The notes beneath the pieces are model-generated. The model was not told the origin of the DNA. It ran no database searches and worked only from the letters and a program-made list of their open reading frames with translations. From assembly GCA_038025085.1 (NCBI GenBank), contig CM076140.1:15644001-15708000 (forward strand): a DNA stretch of 64,000 nucleotides. Direction: 5' to 3'. Below, piece after piece: positions 1 to 10,378 of this stretch. Numbering within the stretch: the first letter of the stretch is position 1; each line of letters starts with the position of its first letter. Both the position numbers and the translations under genes were made by a program. This stretch comes from Tetragonia tetragonoides. Taxonomy: Eukaryota > Streptophyta > Magnoliopsida > Caryophyllales > Aizoaceae.

Positions 1-183
1 AGGTTAAAGGTTCATAAGACTACACAAATTTGTGAATCAAGAGACATGGGTCTGCTAGTAGTATTCTAAGCATTAAATCTTTGATGTTGAGGAGGATTAA
101 CTAACTTAATAAATCTCATCAGCAACTTCAAGCAAGGGAAACCAAGAAAACAAAAAGACAGAGACTTTGGATTGGTGCTTTAC

Positions 184-1480
184 CTTCAACTTATCTCCTT
201 GATCAGTATAGCCAATTTTCAGCATCAACTTCTTCCTTCTTCAAATTGAATGTTCAAGACACTCCCTTGGAGCTTGGAGAAGCTCCTCTTTGAAATCTGT
301 CAAGAAACAAATATCAAGCAAGAATAGCAAATAAACAGGATAAGATCACAGTGCGAAGAACCTATAAGATATATATGAATTATATCTCATTGGACTTATA
401 TACACATAACGGAGAAAGTAATACAAATAAAACCAGATTTTAAGCATCCAAAACACCTATATTAAAAACACAATATCTATACTTTGCAAGCAAACTAAAC
501 TGGAGGAAAGCAAAATTGAATCCTGAAAACTCAATGGAAGACAGAATCAGTACTCTTGACAATAATTATTAACATCATATCTGCAATCTCAAATTTATAC
601 ATTGCCTTTTAACCCACCTTGCTTTTCATCTGGATCGAAATAGTTATCAAGTACTAAATCGATTAACAAAAAAAAGCCAAAGAAAATAGTGACCAAAAGG
701 CACGTAAGAAAAATTCAGCAAACCATCTGACCAAACTTTGAAACGAAACTTATGAGGTACAAAAAAGAAGAGGAAAACTAAACAACTTCCACACTCAGAT
801 TAACCAAACAATTGAGTCGATACTAAGCATATATAACTGACTAACCCAGTAAGGCACCAATGCCAATCAGAGTACTTGAAATAGATACAAACAACAGCCA
901 TTGCCCCCTCCAAACTTGTGCATAAAAAACCTTCAAAGAAATATTTCAACCCAGAAAAAAAGGGGTAAATATCTACAATTGCCTACTGCAACAAAGTAAT
1001 AAAGATTGAAATTGGCTTAAAATTAGTGGATTATTCAAAGTCGTTGAACAAAAACATGATTTGATTACAAAAAATGCTTATAATGTTTCTTGGTGGGAAT
1101 TCATTGAGGCAAACATATAGAAAGGAGAGAGAAAAATGAAATAAAAGACACTCAAGCTTTTCATAAGTTAGAAAGGGTTATAATTCTAGATTTCTAAGAT
1201 TACTGACAACAATTAGATGATTGCGATTTTGCGAATTCATGGTGTTCAATTACAAACATCAAGCGAATTTTCAATTGATCAAACCCCATTTATAGAATAG
1301 CTAAATCAAGAGCCTAACTTAAAGCAAAGGGAAAGGAAAAAAAAAAAAAAACAAAAAAAAAAGAGAGAGGGATTACCTTGAAACAGAATCGGAAGAGGGC
1401 AATTCACCATCACCATTCAGTCATTCACCACTGCCCATTTGCTTTTCATTTTCATTCAAGAACAAAATCGAAATTGCGAA
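184..1480 (-). CDS. Possible 5' end of an unidentified gene running off the left edge
   Basis: Two exon-like blocks with good splice signals lie on the minus strand. The upstream block ends at 1377 with CAAG followed by GTAATC. The next block spans 296 to 184, with a TTCTTGACAG acceptor and an AAG/GTAAAG donor. The first ATG with an open frame to that donor is at 225-223 and gives only MLKIGYTDQGDKLK before the intron, so the upstream block (1377 to about 1480) would be 5' UTR. The rest of the gene lies left of the window. I do not recognise the peptide. The roughly 1.08-kb intron (297-1376) holds nothing else I can name. RNA-seq would decide; the start and the exon limits are inference. Confidence 0.35.
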
Positions 1481-2429
1481 TGGAAATATTGAAATGAAAC
1501 GGGCTGAATAGGGAAGTGGAAATTTCTGAGATTGAGGGTAACAGTTGTAGAAGAAGATGACCGTTTCTCTTGGATTGTGGAGATTTACCGTCATGTCGCT
1601 TCAATAAGATTAGCCCAACTATGGTTTTGTGATCCGAAAGGTTTTTTAATTCTTTGTTCGGGGTGTTTTTTTTTTCCACGTAGGTAAGTGATGTGGCGGT
1701 TGATTTGTCAACCTCTGATTTAATATCTGTGTTTTAAACTGATTATATAGATTTGGCGGAAGACATTGTTTAAAAAAAAACCAAATTAAAATCAAAGTAA
1801 TGACAAGTTAGTTCAATAAATTTCTTTCGGATCTATCGCCTATTTTTTTCCTTTCACTTCATCTATGTCTTTATCTTGAAATTAATCTTGGTGTTTAATG
1901 GACAGACACTCATCACCCTTACTACTATGTACCAATTAAGGTTATTAAGGGCTCATTTTGCATGGCTTTTGATGTGTTATTTTAACCTTTTCTCGAACAA
2001 TACAATATTGTTCACGGCCTGAACGGAAACAATTTATGTACTCTATCTAGTCCCTTTTTAAAAAAAGATGACTTATTTCTTGATAGCCCGAAGAATTTAA
2101 GGTCTAAACTTAACAATTGTATTTCCATGTAATCACTCTCACAAAAATGGAGAAAAAACATATATATGAATTTAAATATATGAATGAGTGGTTCAAAAAC
2201 AATAGTACAAAATTTTCCATTGTACTTTTATTTTATTATTTAACAATTTTTTGGTGCAAGAAGGAAATTAAAGAGTAACATACATGACAAGGATGTTTTG
2301 TTTCAGGGTTGAATTTAATTCAACACCAACTGAATTGAAAACCACATAAACGAATTGAACTTACTCGAGACCATTGCTGAAGAAATAAATAAAAAAAAAA
2401 AAGAAAAGAAAAAAAAAAAAGGCAAAGCT
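1481..2429. other. Non-coding spacer
   Basis: AT-rich sequence with short A and T runs and no supported gene. The stretch near 2220-2310 (ACAATTTTTTGGTGCAA and what follows) resembles 25075-25135, which lies upstream of the intact WD40 gene. The duplication described for 2430-3150 may therefore begin here. Confidence 0.5.
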
Positions 2430-2631
2430 CCTTGAGACCGTTGGAGTTTCCCGCCTAGACAACACACAAAGATCGAGAGAGAGACTATGCCATGTAAATT
2501 CTCACTCCTTAAACCCTAATTTTACAATTCGTGTTTCAAAAACCCTAGAATCAAATCTATGTTTTCCTTTAACAGGTTAATAATCATGAACTTGGTGATT
2601 CTATACTCCTTCCTTCGTCTACAAAGTCCAG

Positions 2632-2721
<90 letters not shown>

Positions 2722-3150
2722 GTTTATTTGTGTATTTGTGTGTTTATTTGTGTATTTTTGCAATTTCCAATTAGTATAGTTAATCTGTCAAATTTGTAAT
2801 TTAATTCTCGATTAAGATCGAGTTTCCGGACACAGGATTGTCAATTACGTTACAGTACACTTTGGTGTGAAAGATTTAAATCTGCTTTTGGTATAAAAAT
2901 TGGGGGTTTCCGGTCAAATAGCTTATTTGTGACTGCTCAAATAGAAATTCACTTGAGAAAAGCTAGTTAATTGAAATCACATTAATGTTCATAAGTTTGA
3001 TAAAGATTTCATTAGAGGATAAGATAGTCTTTTGATTCCAGTGTATGCTGAGGTATGTGATAAATTACTTTTGTAAGTTTCAATTTATTTATTTTTTTTT
3101 AAAGTGAACATTTTGTTTAAGACACAAGAATATTACTAATTGGATTCAGA
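2430..3150 (+). pseudogene. Broken copy A of the WD40 gene 5' end
   Basis: This stretch aligns by eye with 25310-26150, the 5' end of the intact WD40 gene. Shared landmarks in the same order are GAGACCGTT.GAGTTTCCCGCC before exon 1, CCATGTAAATT at the exon 1 donor, AAACCCTAATTT and AAACCCTAGAAT in intron 1, ACAGGTTAATAA at the exon 2 acceptor, CTACAAAGTCCAGGTCCT at the exon 2 donor, and AAGATAGTCTTTTGATTCC...GCTGAGGTATGTGATAAATTAC around exon 3. Exon 1 has collapsed to a few bases around ATGCCATG, and exon 2 has lost about 20 bp and its frame. Similarity stops near CACAAGAATATTACT. Because the introns match too, this is a DNA-level duplication and not a retrocopy. It cannot make the protein. 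Confidence 0.8.
2635..2717. repeat. (CT)n microsatellite
   Basis: About 41 perfect CT units. They lie directly after the degenerate exon 2 donor of copy A, exactly where the intact gene (25650-25670) has only a short CTCTCTCTTTCTC stretch. The repeat has therefore expanded in the broken copy. It also creates false Ser-Leu and Arg-Glu reading frames. Confidence 0.95.
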
Positions 3151-3183
3151 GAGATATGGTGCTGATTGTGAATTTGTGATTTA

Positions 3184-3620
3184 GTGAATTACCAAGGTTG
3201 GGACATGTTTGTTGATTGTGATTTCTTGTACTTATCTGATTTAAAGGAATTAGTGGATTTATTGATGAGAAATATGCAATTAAGTGTGTGCAACATGATT
3301 ATGCAGCAAAGGAAACAACCAAATTGGATTGGGCTGTTCAAACTGTTAACCCTACAAAGAATTGGTCTTTTATGGTTTCAGTGGCTTGAAGATGGCGAGA
3401 TTGGGAAAGTTCCTTTTGGGTGGAATTTTCTTGCGGGGCATAATAGGGTTGTGGAAGGTAAGCCTGAAACCGAGCCTATGGCGATTCATTATAGGCGTTG
3501 TGGGCCTTGGTTCAGATTGTGGAAGGATTGCGAGTTTAGGAATTTGTGGGTTAAGGAGAAATAGGAGTTTGAGAATGAGAAGAATGCTTTGAGATGTTTC
3601 ATGTTGCATTGTGTTGCTGG
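3184..3620 (+). pseudogene. Broken glycosyltransferase-like gene fragment
   Basis: Pieces of a plant nucleotide-diphospho-sugar transferase-type protein are readable in two frames. They are VDCDFLYLSDLKELVDL with a DxD-like motif (about 3205-3260), then DEKYAIKCVQHDYAAKETTK and LDWAVQTVNPTKNWSFMVS in a shifted frame (to about 3380), then WLEDGEIGKVPFGWNFLAGH, NRVVEGKPETEPMAIHY and GPWFRLWKDCEFRNLWVKEK back in the first frame (3388-3561), followed by a stop at 3562. In proteins of this kind, as I remember them, about 30 residues lie between the middle and last blocks; they are missing here. Two frameshifts, that deletion and the stop make it non-functional. The family assignment is from memory of plant homologues and needs a search. 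It sits between WD40 copy A and a B3 gene. Confidence 0.6.
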
Positions 3621-3639
3621 TTACTGTAATGAGTTTGAA

Positions 3640-3854
3640 GTTTTAGGGTTCTTGGCATGGCTGATAGCACTCTATGTTGTTGGAGGATTATTTTTCAATG
3701 TGCTTAAGTCTGTTTTGTTTCAATGTGCAGCCAGAGAAACTGAAATTTGATCTCAGGTTGGGCTAGACTAAGCCCCTTTACAATGTATTCAAAGGCACTC
3801 AAGAATCTCCTGATTGGGGAAAGCTGAGCGAGGCTCGTCGAAGGATTGTTGAAA
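3640..3854 (+). pseudogene. Unidentified exon-like remnant
   Basis: Directly downstream of the glycosyltransferase remnant is a hydrophobic run (GFLAWLIALYVVGGLFFNVL, about 3648-3707) that looks like a membrane segment. An exon-like block follows at 3731-3854, with a TGTGCAG acceptor and a GTGAGT donor. It reads PEKLKFDL, a stop at TAG, then KPLYN, KGTQESPDWGKLSEARRRIV and ES. One internal stop breaks the frame. I do not recognise the protein. It may be a separate gene fragment captured in the same duplication. Confidence 0.35.
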
Positions 3855-4294
3855 GTGAGTATCCTAATACTCCATCTTAGTGTAATCTCTGATGTTTACT
3901 ATATCAGTACGGAAGTTGAAACCGTTGAGAACTATAGTACAGTAGACAACTGAATTAGTTTCTTTTTGCTCATCCACTAAACACTGAATTAGTTCGCAAA
4001 TTAATAGTCTTGAATTATATTTATAGCTTATATAGAGATTGGATATCCTTAAACTATGGGGTCAAGCTAGCAGTACAAACTGTTCATTGAAGAAAAACAC
4101 ACTAAGACAAATCATAATATCTCAACTTGAATCAATGTTTGAATACTGTATAATTATCAAAAAAAGGAAAAAAGAAGCTTGAATACTGTATAATTACATT
4201 GATGTACACTATCTGCAATACATCAAAACAAGCAAAATATTCATTGTAGTTAACATACTAGGACAAATCATCGTATGTAGTTAACTAATCCCGT

Positions 4295-5200
4295 TTACGA
4301 ATTAATGTATACACCAAACAACTTAAAACCAGTGACCTTCTTTGGATCAGTACTACTCTTCTTTTCAGTAATCTTCTTCTTTGTACGTGATTTTCCCTTG
4401 ACAGGCGCTTTCTTTTTAAGATCAACAATGGCGAAACATAGCCTGGGACTGTCCTTGCGTCGAAAAGGCCAGACCTCAATGAGTTGGCCTTTTGTAAGAT
4501 TATTTTCTGTCCTAAATTTGTTCCAACCATGCTTCAGTACATATTTCCCCCCATTACCGTCAGCATTTTTCCACCAAGTAAGGTACAATGTATGCTCCAG
4601 GAGCGAGGATGATCCGATCACATTCACTTCCATAAATGTTTTTTTATCGTCCAAGTGAAGCCATCCCTCTTCAGATTTTGTCAGAAACCTATTCTTTAGC
4701 TCCCCTACAGTGATTGCCAGCCGATTTTGTTGTTTTTCGATATCACTGTTTTCAAGCCCTCTATGCAGGACTAGCTTTTCATCCTTGATATCACCCATAG
4801 TTGCTTTGATATAATCAAATAGGGCAGTAACATCAGGGTGTCTTTCTTGATGGGTTGTGGTTTTGGCCTCCAAAGACTTAACCTGAATATTATTGTTCTC
4901 GATATCACGACAACAAATTCGCTTCTTGGGTGGAAGAGAATTGCACCACCGAATTGTATCATGGTTGGGTTCTTTGAGTTTTCGGGTTTTAATGGGTTTG
5001 ATTATTTCAGGTTGTGGAGAATCATCAGGGCGTTTGAAAGAATGTGTTATTTTTTTAGTCATTGTACTAGTCATAGTTTGAAAGCTGTGTTTTATAGGAG
5101 ATATTTCTGATTTGGATTTAGAGCAAACCAAATTCATGTACATGAGTTGATACTTTTCTCCGATTGATAATGATCTTCGAGTTTTATTTTCCTCCTCCAT
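4295..5200 (-). CDS. B3-domain protein, DUF313-type (copy 1)
   Basis: Single-exon frame of 301 residues starting MEEENKTRRS. I chose the ATG at 5200-5198 because the longer open frame has no ATG upstream and because the paralogue at 6743 starts at the matching place. The N-terminal half (residues 1-130) is low-complexity and basic and includes RKLKEP and PPKKRICCRD, a possible nuclear signal. The C-terminal half carries the pattern of plant DUF313/B3 proteins: EKLVLHRGLENSDI, NRLAI, FLTKSEEGW, LTWWKNADG, YVLKHGWNKFRTENNLTKGQ and EVWPFRRKD. Such proteins are nuclear and are presumed to bind DNA; the target is unknown. The gene lies head to head with its paralogue, about 1.54 kb apart, and both 5' leaders are similar. 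The frame is intact, so it is probably functional, although expression is not shown. Confidence 0.8.
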   Translation of the reverse strand: MEEENKTRRSLSIGEKYQLMYMNLVCSKSKSEISPIKHSFQTMTSTMTKKITHSFKRPDDSPQPEIIKPIKTRKLKEPNHDTIRWCNSLPPKKRICCRDIENNNIQVKSLEAKTTTHQERHPDVTALFDYIKATMGDIKDEKLVLHRGLENSDIEKQQNRLAITVGELKNRFLTKSEEGWLHLDDKKTFMEVNVIGSSSLLEHTLYLTWWKNADGNGGKYVLKHGWNKFRTENNLTKGQLIEVWPFRRKDSPRLCFAIVDLKKKAPVKGKSRTKKKITEKKSSTDPKKVTGFKLFGVYINS

Positions 5201-6742
5201 GATCGATCGATTGAGGTTGAAGAAAGAAAGAGAAGGAAATTGAGGACTGTAATGCAATCGAAATCGGGAGAGAGATTGAATATGATGGATGTATTTGTTT
5301 GTTCAGATTGATGAACAAATAACTCGGTGAACTGTTGTTTATATAGAACTCTCTTTTCTAATTTTTACGTTGCGCGCCTTAGTCTTATTGAGTCCGTTAT
5401 GGACTCTGCTAATAGTCTGTTTGGAGTTCAAGTTAGTTAGCTCTATATATTCCTTTTTTTTTTTTTTTCCTTACCCAGTTTCCTAATTCAAAATGGATGG
5501 GGATTTTTTTAATTACCGTTGTATTTTATTTTATTGTATAACTATACAAGTAAATTTAACTTTGTTAATGTTATTTAATTCAAGTTGGAAGTGGATTCTT
5601 ATTACAGGTTGCTTGTTATTTGAATCTTTCAAATTTTGTGACGATTTATTTAAAAAGTCAAATAGAAAAGTCATTTTAAAATGGAGGAGGTATTTTTTTT
5701 ATTTCAAATTTAACTCTTTTTTTGTTCAAAATATAATTATCATCTCACAATAAGACCGTACATCTACTATTGAATAGTCAACCTTTAACAATATAATCCT
5801 GATTGAAATCTCTAATGAAAATTATTTCATCCCAATATTTTTGACTTAATTTCGTGTTTAAATGATTATTTCGGCAAAGAAGTGATCTAAACAAAAATTT
5901 AAAATTTTTCTAGTGATCAAACTTTTTGATTGAATGGCTTGAATTATGAAATCTTATCATTTCTTCATTGAAAATCATCATCTTAAGTATATAGAGTAAA
6001 AAAAAAATATTGACAATGGTAACCTTATCAAATCTAACTGAAATTACATTAAAAGTTGATTGCACCTAAATGGATTTACTAAAATTCAAAAACAAATGAA
6101 CCAAAAATTAATGACCAAATATCGAAACATATCATTGTCATTTATTTTGTTTAACTGTCCAATATCCGGCATCACATAAATATTCAACTAATCTTATTTA
6201 GAGTGTGCCTTAAATTGAGATGAAATATTTTTGATATATTCATTCACAACAAGACTCAAATATAAAATACAAATTTATTTTATTTTACCAGTTAAAAGAA
6301 TAAATATAATACCAATATTCGTGTCTATTAATAATGATAATTCAATCTCTACTCTCAATCAAATCTTCCCTCACCGCCAAAAGCATACATAAAGATAAAA
6401 AGATAAAATTATATTCCATACATAAGAAAAAAAGAATTTACTCGTACAACAAAATAAAATGCAATCGGCAAAAAAACTCCTATTCGAAGTAGAAATAGGA
6501 AACTAGGAAAGAGAAAAGAAAGAGCTAAACTGACTTGAACTCCAACGTCTTCAAAGAAGCACCGCCATTACATAATTTGGAAAGTCCAGTTCCTATTTAA
6601 ACAAGATTTCATTAAGACGTCTTTGTTCATCAATCTCAAACAACAAATACATCCTTCAATATTCACTCTCTCTCCTTCAATTTCCACTGCAGTCGAGTCC
6701 TTAATTAATTTCCATCTCTTTTTTCAACCTAAAAGATTGATC
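5201..6742. promoter_or_regulatory. Shared divergent upstream region of two B3 genes
   Basis: The two ends of this spacer mirror each other. Reading away from the centre, both contain TTCATCAATCT, CAAATACATCC, ATTCA.TCTCTCTC, TTTCTTCAACCT or TTTTTTCAACCT, and GATC before ATGGAGGAG. The leaders are therefore duplicated in inverted orientation. The middle (about 5450-6450) is AT-rich and has no gene. The block at about 5930-6250 is repeated at 24570-24900 beside the third B3 fragment. No exact TATA box or transcription start can be fixed from sequence alone. Confidence 0.5.
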
Positions 6743-7567
6743 ATGGAGGAGAAAAATAACAACCTGAGATCATCAACAACAGAGGAACAAAACAAGAAAC
6801 TCGATTTCTTGTACTTGGCTTTCTCTGAAACCAACCAAGAAACATCTCCCACAAAACACAGCAGCTCTCAAACTATGGCTAGTACGACCAACAAAATAAT
6901 CCATCCCTTCAAACGACCTTCTGATTCCCCACAACCTGAAATCAAACCCTTTTACCGACCCAAGAAACGAATTTGTCGTCGTGATCCTGCAAAGAAAGTT
7001 AATAGTAATGGAAAGATTGAGTCTTTGGAGGACCAAACCACAACAACCCATCAAGAAAGAGACCCTGCTGTTACTGCCTTGTTTGATTATATCAAAACAA
7101 CTATGGGTGATATCATGGATGAAAAGCTAGTCCTGCATAAAGCGCTTACTAACAGTGATACCGAGAAACAACAAAATCGGCTGGCAATCCCAGAAAGGCA
7201 GATAAACAAGGAGTTTCTGACAGAAACTGAAGAGGGTTGGCTTCACAGGGAGGTGAATGTGATCGGGTCATCCTCGCTCACGGAGCATCAATTGCACCTT
7301 ACTTGGTGGAAAAATGCTGACGGTAATGGGGGGAAATATGTGCTTAAGCATGGTTGGGACAAATTTAGGACAGAAAATAATCTTACAGAAGGCCAAGTCA
7401 TTGAAGTCTGGTCTTATCGCCGCAGAGACAGTCCCAGCAGGCTATGTTTCGCCATTGTTGATCTTCGAAAGAAAGTGCCTGTCAAAGAAAAATCACTTAC
7501 AAAGAAGAAGATTGCTGAAAAGAAGTTCACTAGCTTTAAGTTGTTTGGTGTATTAATTAATGTATGA
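6743..7567 (+). CDS. B3-domain protein, DUF313-type (copy 2)
   Basis: Single-exon frame of 274 residues beginning MEEKNNNLRSST at the ATG at 6743, the position equivalent to the start of copy 1. The upstream 40 codons of open frame contain no ATG. The paralogy with copy 1 is plain: KRPSDSPQPEIKPF, RPKKRICRRD, TALFDYIKTTMGDI, DEKLVLHKALTNSDT, LTWWKNADGNGGKYVLKHGW and KLFGVLIN all recur. Copy 2 lacks about eight residues in the B3 region: copy 1 has WLHLDDKKTFMEVNV, copy 2 has WLHREVNV. The lost part lies between predicted strands and could impair folding or DNA contact. The frame is otherwise open, so I call it a probable gene. It is 820 bp from the start of LINE-derived SINE-like and WD40-derived sequence downstream. 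Confidence 0.75.
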   Translation: MEEKNNNLRSSTTEEQNKKLDFLYLAFSETNQETSPTKHSSSQTMASTTNKIIHPFKRPSDSPQPEIKPFYRPKKRICRRDPAKKVNSNGKIESLEDQTTTTHQERDPAVTALFDYIKTTMGDIMDEKLVLHKALTNSDTEKQQNRLAIPERQINKEFLTETEEGWLHREVNVIGSSSLTEHQLHLTWWKNADGNGGKYVLKHGWDKFRTENNLTEGQVIEVWSYRRRDSPSRLCFAIVDLRKKVPVKEKSLTKKKIAEKKFTSFKLFGVLINV

Positions 7568-8628
7568 ATATCTGCTTTTTTGTTGAATTGCTGCTAGTGT
7601 TCATCAATTTACTTTATTCTACAATATTCAAGGATTTATTCAAGTTGAGATATTATGATTTGCCCTAGTATGTTTTTCTTGTATTGTAGAGTAATCAGCT
7701 GTTTGGGTAGTAATGCTTTTGATTTGGAATATCAGTAAAATTGCATGATTAGTTGTACTGATACCTTGACCCCCAAGGTTTTTGGATTTCCAATCCAGAC
7801 ATAAAAAAGAAATCTATTAACATTTATAATTCAAGACTATACAATTTCCAGTTACCTCAACTGTTTTCCCCTTGCGTATTACGAGTATTAGTTACAGCAA
7901 CGATTACTCATCTCCGACTTCATAATCTGTTCCCTGCATTCGAACAACGCATTGGAATGATAAGTCTTGTTAGTATTCTCTTGATTAAGCAGACCCGATG
8001 AACTCATCCCTGTGGATTAGAGGGAGGTCAAAGGGGCAATATAACTGTACCCTGAAGGCGAGAACCTGGATGAAAGTCCAGAAGAAAACATCAATAATCC
8101 CCCACCGAGAGAGTGGGGTTTGTAATCGAACCCCCTCCCAATGCAACCAAGATTTGGGAGATAGAGTTCCCACCATTGCTACTCAAGATGATTCCTTAAA
8201 AGTAGATTAAAGAGTTAGACAACCAACAAATCCCAGGGACGAAGAGTCGATAATTGTGCATACGATTTCACTACATTGCAATTGATTTGCTCATTATTTT
8301 CACCAAGATTTAGTGACCAGATCATTAGCCATTAGTATATATGCATGAATCAAGAGATCAAACTTCATATCGCCAGCAACTTAAGATTTTCATAATAGTA
8401 TATCAATGAACTACACTGCTCATAAATTTGGTATTAGCAGAACCCAAAACAAACCCTCGCCAAAACTGACCATCTTGTGGAAACTGAGTATGCAATATGC
8501 ATCCTGCCTAAACCTTATCCTATGTAGCGAACCAATTCCGTGAAGCAACATATTTTAGATTGTATATTGTGTATATGCTGAGCAAAAAAAAAAAAAAAAA
8601 AAAAAAGATTGTATATTTTGTTTATGAA
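7568..8628. other. Downstream flank of B3 copy 2
   Basis: The first 120 bp, including TTCAAGTTGAGATATTATGA and TTTG.CCTAGTATGTT, repeats the downstream flank of B3 copy 1 (4290-4120, minus strand), so the inverted duplication covers it. The remainder holds the SINE-like block at 7985-8190 and a 24-bp A run at 8585-8607. No other gene is supported. Confidence 0.5.
7985..8190 (-). mobile_element. SINE-like, tRNA-derived sequence
   Basis: On the minus strand the sequence has a possible A box (GTAGCAATGGTGGGAAC, near 8180) and a B-box-like GGGTTCGATTACAAACCCC near 8125. The spacing is plausible for a tRNA-derived promoter. It does not fold as a clear tRNA, and no poly(A) tail or TSD was found. 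Call from motif shape only. Confidence 0.3.
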
Positions 8629-9450
8629 TCACTTACTTCCCAACTCTTTGATTGCTAGACTTTGAATTTCGGATCGATAATGACAACCTTCAACCACTGA
8701 AGCCATGATCACCTTCACAAAGAAAAGAAGTAGAATCCAAAATAAACCACGGATCCCGTCAGCAATATTCCGTGTCCAAGATAATTGTTCACTTAAAAAT
8801 AATTGCAATTTACCAAAAAAAAAAAGGGGGTATTTGTCACATAGCTTAGCATGAGCTGTAATCAAAATTGAAATCTAACATCAACGACTACAAACTTCTG
8901 AACTTCAATGTAATTTCGATTAATCAGCTTTGCTCAAGTAATGTTCTATTTAATTAGTCACTCTTGTTTTTGGCAAATTGTTTCAGTAATAAGTTATCTG
9001 GCCCAAAAACCCCAATCTTTTACACCTAGAGTAGATTACCACACAAGTCTACTGTAATGTAATTGACAATCTCGTTACCCCAAAATTCGATCTTATTCGA
9101 TAATATTACACATTTGACAGCTTTAACAATATTGATTGGAATTCGCAACAAATACACAAATTGAAGGAGAGAGAAAGAGAGGACCTGGACTTTGTAGATG
9201 CGGCAACCAAAGGCGAAATACTAGAATCATCAAGTTCAGGAAAATCAATCTGTAAAAGAAAACCATTAGAATTGAGAATTTCTAGGGTTTTTGGGAAAAA
9301 GAAGATTGTAAAATTAGGGTTTAAAAAGGGGAAATTTACATGGAAGAAGACGGCATCTTCGCTTTCAACATTTCTCTCTCTGTATGCGTGTTGTCTAGGC
9401 GGGAAACTCAAAACGGTCAGGGGTAATTGCTGGTGGTAAATGGCTATAGG
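8629..9450 (-). pseudogene. Broken copy B of the WD40 gene 5' end
   Basis: Read on the minus strand from 9450, this shows the same landmarks as the intact gene at 25310-26270. They are TTTTGAGTTTCCCGCC, then ATGTTGAAAGCGAAGATGCC (exon 1 with an internal deletion, followed by the CCATGTAAATT donor), AAACCCTAGAAATT in intron 1, exon 2 ending ATCTACAAAGTCCAG/GTCC, and exon 4 near 8640-8715. Exon 4 would encode VIMASVVEGCHYRSEIQSLA against VIKASVIECCPHRSEIQSIA in the intact gene. Exon 2 has internal changes that break frame. Introns are kept, so this is a genomic duplication. Together with copy A and the two B3 genes it makes an inverted repeat. Confidence 0.8.
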
Positions 9451-9686
9451 CCTATAGTTGTTTTTCCTCTTCATTTTCCCATTTTAACCACAAAATTGTA
9501 AAAATAAAAATACAATGGAGTAGTACTAATTGTATTTTTGGGAAAATTTCAGTGAAGGGAACTCATGATTATGATGATTGGATTTATTACCCCATATGAT
9601 AGGGTGGAAGGGTCAATTATCTGAAGATGACAATTTATTTCTTTTTTTTTTATTTTTTTTTGGTCAATAAGAAAATTCTTTATAAA

Positions 9687-10336
9687 CTATGTCAAAGTAA
9701 TCTTACAATAGCGTTTAAAGGTTCTCCCATTGAGATCATCACAATAGATATCTCTACAATAGATGAGAGGCGAATTAGAAATAATTATATCCTTATAGTC
9801 AAGACCATATCTCATACAATTCTTAGCCAAAATGTCCGCTAACATGTTTGTCTCTCTCACTTGGTAATCTGTCTTCATTTCCTTGAGTTGTCTAAGAAGG
9901 TGCCTACAATCCAAAATGACATTTGCTAGATTAGAATCCTGCTGAACTTCACAATTGAGTCTATCAACCACTCTCTGGCAGTCAGAACTAACGATAATCT
10001 TGTCCCATCTGCGATCCAATGCAAGTTGCAAACCCTCCCTGATGCTAAGAAGTTCTGCGGCCAGTGCGTCATTTGCTCCAATCTTCTTTTGATAACTCAT
10101 AATCCATTGCCTTCCACTGTCCTTGAAATACCTGCAATTCCTGCTGAGCAAGATCCAATATCCAAGGAGGCATCTGTATTGAGTTTAATCCAGCCTTGTG
10201 AAGGAGCCAAGGAGGACTCCACCTTATCCTGGTTGCTGGTTCTATGGACACTAGCCTTGGGTTTGAGAGGATTATGCCAAGAGGCATATTCCCAAGCTTT
10301 GCTCCAACAAACTTTGAGCCAAGAATTCACTGGGAT
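9687..10336 (-). pseudogene. LINE-B ORF2 3' part: RNase H domain
   Basis: Minus-strand pieces read WIKLNTDAS (the DG/DA motif of RNase H), then in another frame NDALAAELLSIREGLQLALD (catalytic-type ExLA), IIVSSDCQRVVDRL and ETNMLADILAKNC. This is the plant RNase H fold (RVT_3 type) found at the C terminus of L1-like ORF2 and in related host proteins. A frameshift lies near 10100-10150. The 5' side (CWSKAWEYASW) continues across the LINE-A insertion from 15240 (FDNTLIPVNS), confirming one original reading frame. Confidence 0.75.
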
Positions 10337-10378
10337 TTTTTTTTTTTTTTTTTTTGATTGGAAGACTTTCAAGCAATA

